Below, in pieces: positions 1-9,360 of a DNA stretch of 24,357 nt. The stretch is from AC-37 sp036382905 (lineage in GTDB: Bacteria; Actinomycetota; Thermoleophilia; Solirubrobacterales; Thermoleophilaceae): the NCBI GenBank assembly GCA_036382905.1, contig DASVPL010000015.1, forward strand, positions 1 through 24,357, in the 5' to 3' direction. Position 1 is the first letter of the stretch; each line of letters starts with the position of its first letter. A program made the translations under genes and the position numbers. The notes beneath the pieces were generated by a model. The model was not told the origin of the DNA. It ran no database searches and was given only the letters and a program-made list of their open reading frames with translations.

Positions 1-306
1 TTCGCGAGCTACCTGGCGGTGGTCGAGCAGATCGGCGAGGTCTCATCAGGCGGCTTCTTCCTGATCTTCTGGATGTTCCAGAACCCGCCCGACCTCTTAT
101 ACAGCCTGATCAAGGGCATGGCGATGGCGACCGTCATCGTGATCGTCGGCACCTACTACGGCTACACCGCCTCGGGCGGACCGGTCGGCGTCGGCACCGC
201 CACCGCCAAGTCGATGGTGCTCAACACCGTGATGGTGCACCTCGTCGGCATGCTCGGCACGCAGATCTTCTGGGGAGCCAACCCGCGGGCGCCGATAGGG
301 GGATGA
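1..306 (+). CDS. MlaE/YrbE-family ABC transporter permease, C-terminal part
   Basis: The frame is open from base 1, so the 5' end lies outside the window; about 101 codons remain. The sequence is hydrophobic, with at least two membrane segments, and has the typical C-terminal signature of MlaE/YrbE permeases: YYGYTASGGPVGVGTATAKS, followed by a last helix ending in FWGANP. Permeases of this family sit in the cytoplasmic membrane and work with an ATPase and Mce (MlaD-like) substrate-binding proteins to move lipids. In actinobacteria they come as YrbEA/YrbEB pairs before mce genes. This copy looks YrbEB-like, though no mce gene follows inside the window; the next two genes are a coiled-coil protein and a hydrolase. 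Its TGA overlaps the next ATG (ATGA), which indicates translational coupling. The family is clear; the lipid substrate cannot be read from the sequence. Confidence 0.9.
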   Translation, partial: FASYLAVVEQIGEVSSGGFFLIFWMFQNPPDLLYSLIKGMAMATVIVIVGTYYGYTASGGPVGVGTATAKSMVLNTVMVHLVGMLGTQIFWGANPRAPIGG

Positions 307-836
307 GCGTGCTCGCGACACCCGACCGCGACGCGCCGCGCGAAGCGGCCGGCCTGCCGCCCGTCGCGCCGCTGCGCGTAGGCGGCGCCGGCGAGGCGCT
401 CGCCCGCCGCGCCCTGCGCGCGCAGATCGCACGGCTCGAGACCGACCTCGCCGCACAGGCGGCCTCGGCGCGGCGTCCGGCCACCTTCGCGGAGCTGGTC
501 CGGGGGGACGCGAAGACTGGCGATGGGACCGCGGCGATGGCACGCACCGTGCCGCGGCTCCTCTCGCTGGGCGAGCTCGAAGCGCAGCGCGACGACCTCG
601 CCGCGCGTCTCGCCGACGAGCGCGCCGACCTGGCGCTCCTCGCCGACCGCCAGGAGGGCTTTCGTCAGCTCCGTGAGGAGATGCTGCTCGACCCGGCCGC
701 GTACCCGGACGTGCGGGTCTCGAACGCCGACGTCGGCGAGCCCGGCTGTCTGGACTGGCACGTCCGGCCGAACTTCGGCCCGCTCGGCAGGCTCATGCGC
801 TGGTGGCGCGTGAAGATCTCGTCGGGCTGCCCGTAG
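303..836 (+). CDS. Hypothetical coiled-coil protein coupled to Mce-type permease
   Basis: This 177-residue protein starts at an ATG that overlaps the permease stop codon (ATGA), and its TAG directly abuts the next ATG at 837. I do not recognise a named family. Residues about 33-57 and 88-125 are rich in Ala, Leu, Arg and Glu in heptad-like order and probably form two alpha-helical coiled-coil segments. Between them is a low-complexity linker. The C-terminal 30 residues are different: Trp- and Cys-containing (PGCLDWHVRPNFGPLGRLM, then a WW pair), which suggests a small folded or interaction module. There is no signal peptide and no clear transmembrane helix. Tight coupling on both sides suggests a job with the lipid transporter or with the hydrolase, but that is inference only. 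Confidence 0.75.
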   Translation: MSVLATPDRDAPREAAGLPPVAPLRVGGAGEALARRALRAQIARLETDLAAQAASARRPATFAELVRGDAKTGDGTAAMARTVPRLLSLGELEAQRDDLAARLADERADLALLADRQEGFRQLREEMLLDPAAYPDVRVSNADVGEPGCLDWHVRPNFGPLGRLMRWWRVKISSGCP

Positions 837-2315
837 ATGCGAGTCGCGCTCGCGGTCCTTCTGGTGACGCTCGTCCTACCCGCCGCCGCCGCGGCGCAGG
901 GCGACGTGGTCTCGATCCCCGTGAAGTTCGCGGTGGAGAACGTGAACCGCTCGGCCCTTCCCTGCGCGAGCGACGGCCAGTCGTACGAGCTGGCCGGCGA
1001 GATCGTCGGGCCGCGCGCGGTGCTCGAGGGCAGCGCGCCCGCGAGCGCGACGCTCTACCTCCACGAGTTCAGCTACGACGACTTCTTCCACTTCCGCGCG
1101 GCCCCGGGCGTCGACTACGCGACCGAGATGGCGCGGGCCGGCCACGTGTCGGTCGCGATCGACCGCCTCGGCTACGACGACAGCCCGCACCCGCCCGGCA
1201 CCGCCACCTGCCTCGGCGCGCACGCGGACATGGCCCGCCAGGTCATCGACGCGCTCCGCGCCGGCAGCTACCGCCCGGCGCAGGGCAGACCGCGCGGGTT
1301 CCAGCGCATAGTCCTCGCCGGTCACTCGGTGGGCGGCGAGGTGGCCGAGCTCGAGGCGTACTCGTTCGGCGGGATCGACGCGCTCGTGCTCTTCGGCGTC
1401 GTGGACCAGGGCTTCCAGCCGCGCGCGACGCAGGTTGCGGCCGAGCAGGGAGCGGTATGCGCGCGCGGGGGCGAGGACTCGGGCGGCGCGCCCGGCTACG
1501 CGTTCTACGGCGATACGCCCGAGAGCGTGCGCGACCTGAGCTTCTACGACGCCGACCCGGCCGTGGTCGCGGCCTCCGAGCGCCAGCGCCACCGCGATCC
1601 GTGCGGCGACGTGAACTCCAACGTCCCGGCGCTCGGATCGAACAACGCGCACATGGGTGAGATCGAGGTGCCGGTCCTGCTGCTCTACGGGCTCGAGGAC
1701 GGCGTGATGACCCGCGACGCGCAGCGCCAGCACGGCGAGAAGTACACCGGGAGCGCCGACGTGACCACGGCGTACTTCGAGCGCACGGCCCACGCGATGC
1801 TGCTCGAGCGCACCGCACCGCAGGTCCGCGGCGCGGTGTCGCGCTGGCTCGGCGAGCGCGGGCTCGCCTCCGAGGCCTCCCCGCCCGCGCCGCCGAAGCC
1901 GCCGACCGGGTGTCCGGCGCGCAATGCCATGGTCGTGGGAAGCGACCGAGCCGACCGGCTCGAGGGCGCGGGCGGCGCGGACAGCCTGTTCGGCCTCGCC
2001 GGCGACGACCGCATCGCGGGCAAGGCCGGCGGCGACTGCATCCGCGGCGGGCCCGGACGCGACCTGCTGATCGGCGACGGCGGAGCCGACCGGCTCCATG
2101 GCGACGCGGGCGACGACCGCATCTCGGGCGGCTCGAGCCGCGACCGACTCGAGGGTGGCAAGGGACACGACCGCCTGCGCGGCGGCTCGGGCGACGACCG
2201 CCTGTTCGCCCGCGACGGCGCCCGCGACCTGGTCGACTGCGGCCCGGGAGGCGCCGACCGCGCGACGGTCGACCGGCTCGACCGCGTGCGCGGCTGCGAG
2301 CGGGTGGCGCGCTAG
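837..2315 (+). CDS. Secreted alpha/beta hydrolase with C-terminal RTX-type calcium-binding repeats
   Basis: The 492-residue protein begins with a Sec signal peptide (MRVALAVLLVTLVLPAAAAAQ). The mature part is an alpha/beta hydrolase: nucleophile elbow GHSVGG with Ser164, probable acid Asp288 in YGLEDGV, and probable His319 in TAHAM. Several Cys residues (43, 125, 208, 256) could form extracellular disulfides. A Pro-rich hinge (about 349-357) leads to nine repeats of the GGxGxDxLx kind, with Asp at 382, 391, 400, 409, 418, 427, 436, 445 and 454, an exact nine-residue period. Such repeats form a calcium-bound beta-roll in hemolysin-type proteins. An ester or lipid substrate is plausible next to a lipid-import permease but is inferred. 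RTX proteins normally leave by type I secretion; here an N-terminal signal peptide argues for Sec export. Confidence 0.88.
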   Translation: MRVALAVLLVTLVLPAAAAAQGDVVSIPVKFAVENVNRSALPCASDGQSYELAGEIVGPRAVLEGSAPASATLYLHEFSYDDFFHFRAAPGVDYATEMARAGHVSVAIDRLGYDDSPHPPGTATCLGAHADMARQVIDALRAGSYRPAQGRPRGFQRIVLAGHSVGGEVAELEAYSFGGIDALVLFGVVDQGFQPRATQVAAEQGAVCARGGEDSGGAPGYAFYGDTPESVRDLSFYDADPAVVAASERQRHRDPCGDVNSNVPALGSNNAHMGEIEVPVLLLYGLEDGVMTRDAQRQHGEKYTGSADVTTAYFERTAHAMLLERTAPQVRGAVSRWLGERGLASEASPPAPPKPPTGCPARNAMVVGSDRADRLEGAGGADSLFGLAGDDRIAGKAGGDCIRGGPGRDLLIGDGGADRLHGDAGDDRISGGSSRDRLEGGKGHDRLRGGSGDDRLFARDGARDLVDCGPGGADRATVDRLDRVRGCERVAR

Positions 2316-2327
2316 CCGGAGCGGGTC

Positions 2328-2346
2328 GCGCCGCCTCGCGCGGCGC
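2328..2346. terminator. Hairpin between convergent genes
   Basis: GCGCCGC (2328-2334), a five-base loop and GCGGCGC (2340-2346) form a perfect 7-bp GC stem in the 43-base gap between the convergent hydrolase and M23 peptidase genes. There is no T-run, so factor-independent termination is uncertain. The position fits a two-way terminator. Confidence 0.45.
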
Positions 2347-2358
2347 GCCGGCCGCGGC

Positions 2359-3582
2359 CTAGCTGTACGAGTCCCAGGCCTTGAGGTGCGGCAGCGGGTC
2401 GAACGGCGCCCCGCCGGAGTACCAGCCCGGCCCGGACCAGAGCTCGAAGTGCAGGTGGCAGCCCTGGGCGTTGCCGGTCTGGCCGACGGTGCCGATCGGC
2501 TGCCCCGTGTGCACGCGGTCGCCGACCTTCAGCGGCGTCGGCTGCTCGAGGTGCGCGTAGAAGTAGTCGACATCGGTGTCCTGACCGTCGATGACGACGT
2601 AGTTGCCGGCCGAGGACTGGTACTTCTTGGCCTTCACCACGCCGCCGCGCGCCGCGACCATTCGCGCGCCGCACTTGGCGAACACGTCGTGGCCCTGGTG
2701 CGAGTGGCCCGCCCGCCCCGCGCCGAACTGCGATCCGGCTCCGCCGAAGTTGTGCGTGGCGCGGACGGGGAAGATGTTGCCGTGGAGGTCGAACGCGTCG
2801 CGCTCGGCGTCGCCTTCGGCCGCGCTGCGGGTGGCGGCACCGTCGGCACCGGTGGCCGCGGCGCGGAATGCATAGCGCGCATCGGGCTGCGCGACGCCGC
2901 CGGCGCGGCCGTCCCAGCGGATCTCCTGGACCTCGTTCGCCGCGACGGCGGGCGCGCTCCAGCTCTGGACGACGGCGCCGTCGGTGAGCCGGACCAGGTC
3001 GACGGCCACGGCGGCTGGCGCGTCCACCCGGTAGGTGAAGACGATGCCGCCGGCTCCGTCGAAGAAGAACTTGCCGCGGTTGACGGCGGTCTCGAGCTTG
3101 GGGGCGCCCGGGTCCGCGGTGCCGGACGCCGGCGCGAGCTGGCCGGTCGGCTCGGGCGGCGGGGGAGCGACGATCGAGATCGGGCGCGTCGGCTTCGACC
3201 GCACCTGCGGGCTCGCCATCGCCGAGAGCGGGCCGCTGCGCGCGTTGTACGGCACCTTCACCTTGAGCGTGCGGTCGCTCGCGGGGTCCACGGCGACGGC
3301 CACGTCGTCGGCCTTGCCGCCGCCGCCGAGGAAGACGATCTTCGACGCGTACGAGAGCCTGCTGCCCTTCAGCCGGACCGAGCCGCCGTTGCGGACCTTG
3401 CCGCCGCGCTCGCAGCCGGACGCGCAGTTCACCTGCTTGATCTCGGGCTTGCCGACGTAGGCGCGCCCGCCCCCGCTGGCGCTCGTGTCGGCGGCCGGGG
3501 CGGAGGCCGCCCAGGGGAGGACGCCCAGCGCGGCGGCGCTCGCTGCGCACACGATCGTTCGGCGGCTATGGCTCGACTGCAA
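2359..3582 (-). CDS. Secreted M23-family peptidoglycan endopeptidase with IPT/TIG-like domain
   Basis: A 407-residue exported protein. It starts at TTG (3582), chosen because GAGAGAGG lies seven bases upstream and because it gives a signal peptide with a twin-arginine-like SRRTIV before a hydrophobic stretch (about 9-30). Residues about 45-138 look like an IPT/TIG beta-sandwich with a Cys pair (CASGC). Residues 180-245 resemble a FlgD-like immunoglobulin fold (IRWDGRAGG). Residues about 270-400 are the M23 (LytM) metallopeptidase: zinc ligands in HQGHD (His295, Asp299) and HLHFE (His376, His378), plus His344 in YAHL. M23 enzymes cut peptidoglycan cross-bridges outside the membrane. A c-di-AMP riboswitch fills the leader, so expression is expected to follow the second messenger tied to wall and osmotic homeostasis. 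The gene is divergent from rplM. Confidence 0.93.
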   Translation of the reverse strand: MQSSHSRRTIVCAASAAALGVLPWAASAPAADTSASGGGRAYVGKPEIKQVNCASGCERGGKVRNGGSVRLKGSRLSYASKIVFLGGGGKADDVAVAVDPASDRTLKVKVPYNARSGPLSAMASPQVRSKPTRPISIVAPPPPEPTGQLAPASGTADPGAPKLETAVNRGKFFFDGAGGIVFTYRVDAPAAVAVDLVRLTDGAVVQSWSAPAVAANEVQEIRWDGRAGGVAQPDARYAFRAAATGADGAATRSAAEGDAERDAFDLHGNIFPVRATHNFGGAGSQFGAGRAGHSHQGHDVFAKCGARMVAARGGVVKAKKYQSSAGNYVVIDGQDTDVDYFYAHLEQPTPLKVGDRVHTGQPIGTVGQTGNAQGCHLHFELWSGPGWYSGGAPFDPLPHLKAWDSYS

Positions 3583-3603
3583 AGTCCGACCTCTCTCTTC
3601 AGC

Positions 3604-3760
3604 GCCTACGGGGTTAGCTGACGGACTCGCGGCAAAAGAGCGCCGCTACGGGTGAGCGGGCCATGCTGGCCCCACCCGATTCGCCCCTGGGAGCCGGTCC
3701 ATCGGCTCCCAACTGGTTCCCCCGTTCCCCCGGACCGGCGGCCCCGGGGATTCGGCAGGC
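3604..3760 (-). promoter_or_regulatory. c-di-AMP riboswitch (ydaO/yuaA class) in the leader of the M23 peptidase gene
   Basis: Read on the minus strand, the leader carries the conserved blocks of the ydaO/yuaA class in order: closing arm GCCTGC (3755-3760), CCGAATCCCC (3746-3755), CGGGGGAACGGGGGAACCA (3714-3732), a variable hairpin GGGAGCCG-N6-CGGCTCCC (3689-3710), GGGGCGAATC (3678-3687) and the highly typical GTCAGCTAACCCCGTAGGC (3604-3622). The first and last blocks pair as P1 with one G-U. RNAs of this class bind two c-di-AMP molecules and commonly precede wall-hydrolase genes in actinobacteria. P1 ends only six bases before the SD GAGAGAGG (3590-3597), and I see no terminator hairpin with a U-run after it, so control of translation start is the simpler reading. 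Class assignment is from motif recognition; a covariance-model search would settle it. Confidence 0.93.
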
Positions 3761-3778
3761 AACGACTTGAAGGGCGGC

Positions 3779-3784
3779 AGTATA
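3779..3784 (-). promoter_or_regulatory. -10 element for the riboswitch/M23 transcript
   Basis: TATACT on the minus strand lies about 19 bases upstream of the riboswitch 5' arm. A start near 3772 would give a leader of roughly 190 nt containing the whole aptamer. No convincing -35 is visible. The same site reads TATAAG on the plus strand, but the minus reading fits the -10 consensus better. Confidence 0.6.
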
Positions 3785-3853
3785 AGCGCATCGGTCGGAT
3801 GGTTCGCTCTCGGGGGAGCCCTTCCCCGGGCCTGCAACCCAGCGCCCGCCCGC

Positions 3854-3859
3854 TACCCT
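3854..3859 (+). promoter_or_regulatory. Candidate -10 element for rplM-rpsI
   Basis: TACCCT lies 12 bases before the rplM ATG. No SD-like sequence is present in those 12 bases. A transcript starting about seven bases after the hexamer would have only a few untranslated bases, so rplM is probably translated from a near-leaderless mRNA. Confidence 0.45.
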
Positions 3860-3871
3860 CCCCGAGTCCTC

Positions 3872-4305
3872 ATGAAGACCTACGTAGCCACCCCCGCGAC
3901 GCGTGAGCGCAACTGGGTAGTGATCGACGCCAGCGGCCTGACGCTGGGCCGCCTCGCCACCCAGATCGCGAACACGCTCAGGGGCAAGCACAAGCCCGAG
4001 TTCACGCCGCATTGCGACGTCGGCGACTTCGTCATCGTCGTCAACGCCGAGCGGATCTCGGTGACCGGGAACAAGCGCGAGGAGAAGCGCTACTACCGGC
4101 ATTCCGGCTATCCCGGGGGGTTGCGCTCGCGGACGCTCGCTGAGATGCTCGACCGCCGGCCCGAGGAGGTCATCCGCAAGGCGGTCAAGGGGATGCTGCC
4201 GCGCAACCGGCTCGGGCGCGCGCAGCTACGCAAGCTGAAGGTCTACGCCGGGCCGGAACACCCGCACGCAGCTCAGAAGCCCGAACCGATGGAGGTCGCC
4301 ACCCG

Positions 4306-4309
<4 letters not shown>
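3872..4309 (+). CDS. rplM: 50S ribosomal protein L13
   Basis: This 145-residue protein is a clear L13: MKTYVATPATRERNWVVIDA, then GLTLGRLATQIANTLRGKHK, YYRHSGYPGGLR and VKGMLPRNRLGR are all family hallmarks, and the length is normal. L13 is an early-assembly 23S rRNA-binding protein of the large subunit. The ATG at 3872 is chosen because the family sequence begins there; an upstream in-frame start at 3767 would add non-homologous residues that lie in the intergenic promoter region. The TGA overlaps the rpsI ATG (ATGA), and the rpsI SD GGAGGT (4291-4296) lies inside the rplM coding sequence. The L13-S9 pair is nearly universal in bacteria. Only a TACCCT element precedes the gene. Confidence 0.97.
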
Positions 4310-5360
<1,051 letters not shown>

Positions 5361-5364
<4 letters not shown>

Positions 5365-6689
5365 GCGGGCAGAGCACCCCCCCGAAGCTCTTCGGGACCG
5401 ATGGCGTCCGCGGCGTCGCGGGCGAGTTCCTCACCGCCGACCTGGCGGTCGCGCTCGGTCGCGCCGCAGCGACCCTCTCGCCCACCGAGGCCCCGCAGGT
5501 CCTCATCGTGCGCGACACCCGCGAGTCGGGCCCCACGCTCGAGGCGGCGCTGGCCGCCGGGGTCGCCGCCGCGGGCGGCCACGCGCTGCTCGGCGGCGTG
5601 CTGCCGACCCCGGGCGCGGCGCTGCTCGTGCGCCGCTACGGCTTCGACCTCGCCGCCGTGGTCTCCGCCTCCCACAACCCCTACCGCGACAACGGCATCA
5701 AGTTCTTCGGCCCGGAGGGCACCAAGATCCCGGACGCGACCGAGCGCGAGATGGAGCGCCTGGTCCAGGATCCCCCGGCCGAGCGTGCCGACGGCCGCGT
5801 GCGCGAGCTGCACGGCGCGGGCGGCGACTACCTGCGCGAGCTCGAGTCGCGCTTCGCGAGCCTCGACCTGTCCGGCGTGCGCGTGCTGCTCGACTGCGCC
5901 AACGGCGCCACCTACCGCGTCGCTCCGGAGATCTTCCGCCGCCTGCACGCCGACGTCGAGGCGATCGCCGCCGACCCCGACGGCCGCAACATCAACGACG
6001 GCGTCGGCTCCACGCACGTCGAGGCGCTGGCCGAGCGCGTGAGCGCCGGCGGCCACGACCTCGGCTTCGCGTTCGACGGCGACGGCGACCGCGTGCTGGC
6101 GGTCGACCGCGAGGGCACCGTCGTGGACGGCGACGAGCTGATCGCCATCGCCGCGCTCCACCTGCGGGCGGCCGACCGCCTTCCGGGCGGCGGCGTGGCC
6201 GTCACGGTGATGACGAACTACGGCTTCCACACGGCCATGCGCGAGCACGACATAGAGGTGGCCACCACCCCCGTGGGCGACCGCAACGTTCTCGCGGAGC
6301 TGATCGAGCGCGGCTGGGCGCTCGGCGGCGAGCAGTCCGGCCACATCATCGACACGGGCTTCGTGCCCTCGGGCGACGGAGTCGCCGCCGCGCTGCTCAC
6401 CCTCGAGGCCCTAGCCGGGCGCGACCTAGCCGCCCGCGACGCGATGTCCCGCCTGCCCCAGAAGCTCGTGAACGTGCGGGTCGGCGACCGCGACAAGCTC
6501 GACGGAGCCACGGCGGTCTGGGAGGCGGTCGAGCGCGAGTCCGACGGCCTGAAGGATCGCGGCCGCGTCCTCGTCCGTCCGTCTGGCACGGAGCCGCTCG
6601 TGCGTGTGATGGTGGAGGCCCCCGAGGCGGCCGAGTGCGACGCCGTCACGGCCCGCCTCGTGGAGGTCGTGGAGCGCGAGTTGGCGTAG
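5361..6689 (+). CDS. glmM: Phosphoglucosamine mutase
   Basis: GlmM converts glucosamine-6-phosphate to glucosamine-1-phosphate in the cytosol, on the way to UDP-GlcNAc. All four signatures are present: N-terminal KLFGTDGVRG, the phosphoserine loop SASHNP (Ser104 counting from the CTG), the Mg-binding DGDGDR (239-244), sugar-binding GGEQSGH (322-328) and phosphate-binding RPSGTEP (406-412). The conserved N-terminus has no ATG, GTG or TTG upstream of it in frame; the first such codon is GTG 5508, which would delete the essential first 49 residues. CTG at 5361 overlaps the rpsI TGA as CTGA, mirroring the ATGA/GTGA junctions elsewhere here, and gives 442 residues, close to the family norm. I therefore annotate from CTG, with the start less certain than the gene. 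Coupling to rpsI is likely. Confidence 0.93.
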
Positions 6690-6698
6690 CCGCCGGGT

Positions 6699-6714
6699 GT
6701 GGGCGAATGCCCAC
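6699..6714 (+). terminator. Hairpin between glmM and glmS
   Basis: GTGGGC-GAAT-GCCCAC is a perfect 6-bp stem with a four-base loop, starting ten bases after the glmM stop and ending nine bases before the glmS -10. No T-run follows. It could weaken read-through from the rplM operon or be an operator of the glmS promoter. Confidence 0.4.
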
Positions 6715-6722
6715 CCCGCCGA

Positions 6723-6728
6723 TAACCT
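6723..6728 (+). promoter_or_regulatory. -10 element for glmS
   Basis: TAACCT (within GATAACCT) is the only A/T-rich hexamer in the 78-base glmM-glmS gap. It would start a transcript with a leader of about 33 nt. No clear -35 is present; the hairpin at 6699-6714 occupies that position. Confidence 0.5.
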
Positions 6729-6750
6729 CGAAGGTCAGCCGGCCCCCGAC

Positions 6751-6765
6751 GGCGAAGGAATCGCC
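6751..6765 (+). promoter_or_regulatory. glmS ribosome-binding site in a small hairpin
   Basis: The SD AAGGA (6755-6759), eight bases before the ATG, lies almost wholly in the loop of a perfect 5-bp hairpin, GGCGA-AGGAA-TCGCC. A short, exposed-loop SD of this kind can favour or modulate ribosome access. Confidence 0.5.
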
Positions 6766-6767
6766 CC

Positions 6768-8626
<1,859 letters not shown>

Positions 8627-8627
<1 letters not shown>

Positions 8628-8647
8628 GCCGGGCTACTTCTCCGGCC
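8627..8647. terminator. Bidirectional hairpin spanning the stop codons of glmS and its convergent neighbour
   Basis: GGCCGG (8627-8632) and CCGGCC (8642-8647) form a perfect 6-bp stem with a nine-base loop. The stem starts at the last base of the glmS TAG, and the loop holds the opposing stop codon. The two genes are separated by only six bases, so this is the only available terminator. Confidence 0.5.
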
Positions 8648-9272
8648 GCATCGTCTGCACGGTCCCGACGATCATGCACTGCGCCTCGGCGGTCCCCTGG
8701 TTGACCTGCCGCACGAAGCCCTCGTAGACCACGTTCACGCCGAACAGCTCGGCGTGGAAGCGGAACGTGTTCGCGGTCCCGATCGAGAACGCGTGCTCCG
8801 TGTTCGGCTGGAGGACGCCACTGGTGGCGCCGCCGCTGCCGACGTGGCGGGCGAAGTTGACCGGGGCCGCGTTCGTGCTCGTGAACACGATCCTTCCGGT
8901 CGGGTTCTCGTTGCCCGCCGTGTTGTTCTCGTCGCTGCACTGGGCGCTGAAGCGGCCGAGCTCGCTCTCGTCGAGCGTCACGACTCCACCGGTCTGGTTG
9001 TCCGGCACCTGGAACAGCTCGCCGTAGGTGTCGCTGTACGGCACTCCCGAGAGGTGGTAGTTCGGGATCGTGCCCTTGCGGATGCCGCTGCGGGCGGTGG
9101 CGATGAGCTTGCCCGCGGCCTTGTCGGGGCTCCCTGCGCGGACGGCGTCGAGCCCGTCCACCTTCCCCGCGTTGGTCGCGTAAGTGACCGCGGCGATCGA
9201 CGTCCCCGCCGTCGCCATCACGAGCGCGACGATGGCCACGACCATCGCCGGCGACGGTCGCCTGATTCGCAT
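8634..9272 (-). CDS. Secreted or membrane-anchored protein of unknown function
   Basis: The 212-residue product starts at ATG 9272, chosen for its GGGAGG SD five bases upstream; open frame continues far upstream but only because of high G+C. Residues 1-28 (MRIRRPSPAMVVAIVALVMA and following) form a signal peptide or signal anchor. Next comes NAGKVDGLDAVRAGSPDKAAGKLIATAR, a pattern I associate with a group of secreted Thermoleophilia proteins; that association is from memory. The rest is rich in Thr, Asn, Gly and beta-branched residues and is probably a beta-sandwich. It has two Cys (in SAQCSDEN and EAQCMIVG) that could form a disulfide outside the cell. No catalytic motif is visible. It is convergent with glmS and divergent from nnr, and it occupies the place where acpS often lies in related gene orders. 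Confidence 0.8.
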   Translation of the reverse strand: MRIRRPSPAMVVAIVALVMATAGTSIAAVTYATNAGKVDGLDAVRAGSPDKAAGKLIATARSGIRKGTIPNYHLSGVPYSDTYGELFQVPDNQTGGVVTLDESELGRFSAQCSDENNTAGNENPTGRIVFTSTNAAPVNFARHVGSGGATSGVLQPNTEHAFSIGTANTFRFHAELFGVNVVYEGFVRQVNQGTAEAQCMIVGTVQTMRPEK

Positions 9273-9347
9273 GCTGCCTCCCTGGGTGGTTGAGCGGATA
9301 CCCGCGTGAACCGTGCGGGCGGGCGAAAGTCGCGGACCCGGCGCCGG

Positions 9348-9353
9348 TAGGCT
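9348..9353 (+). promoter_or_regulatory. -10 element, leaderless start of nnr
   Basis: TAGGCT followed by exactly seven bases and the GTG start. No SD is present. The spacing places the transcription start at the start codon. Confidence 0.6.
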
Positions 9354-9360
9354 CGCGGCC

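Noticed and set aside
1930..2300. Type I secretion signal for the RTX hydrolase
   Set aside because: The protein has a clear N-terminal signal peptide and no HlyB/HlyD-like genes are in the window, so Sec export is more likely.
3689..3710. Hairpin GGGAGCCG-N6-CGGCTCCC as an L13 autoregulatory leader or terminator on the plus strand
   Set aside because: It falls inside the minus-strand c-di-AMP riboswitch, as its variable hairpin, and lies upstream of the likely rplM transcription start.
3781..3786. TATAAG on the plus strand as the rplM promoter
   Set aside because: No -35 at suitable spacing, and the same bases read TATACT on the minus strand at the right distance for the riboswitch transcript. 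TACCCT at 3854-3859 is closer to rplM.
3767..3871. N-terminally extended L13 from an upstream in-frame start
   Set aside because: The extra 35 residues do not match the L13 family and the region carries promoter elements.
6690..6767. glmS ribozyme or glucosamine-6-phosphate riboswitch upstream of glmS
   Set aside because: The gap is 78 bases, too short for the ribozyme core, and none of its conserved sequence is seen; the gap holds a promoter, hairpins and an SD instead.
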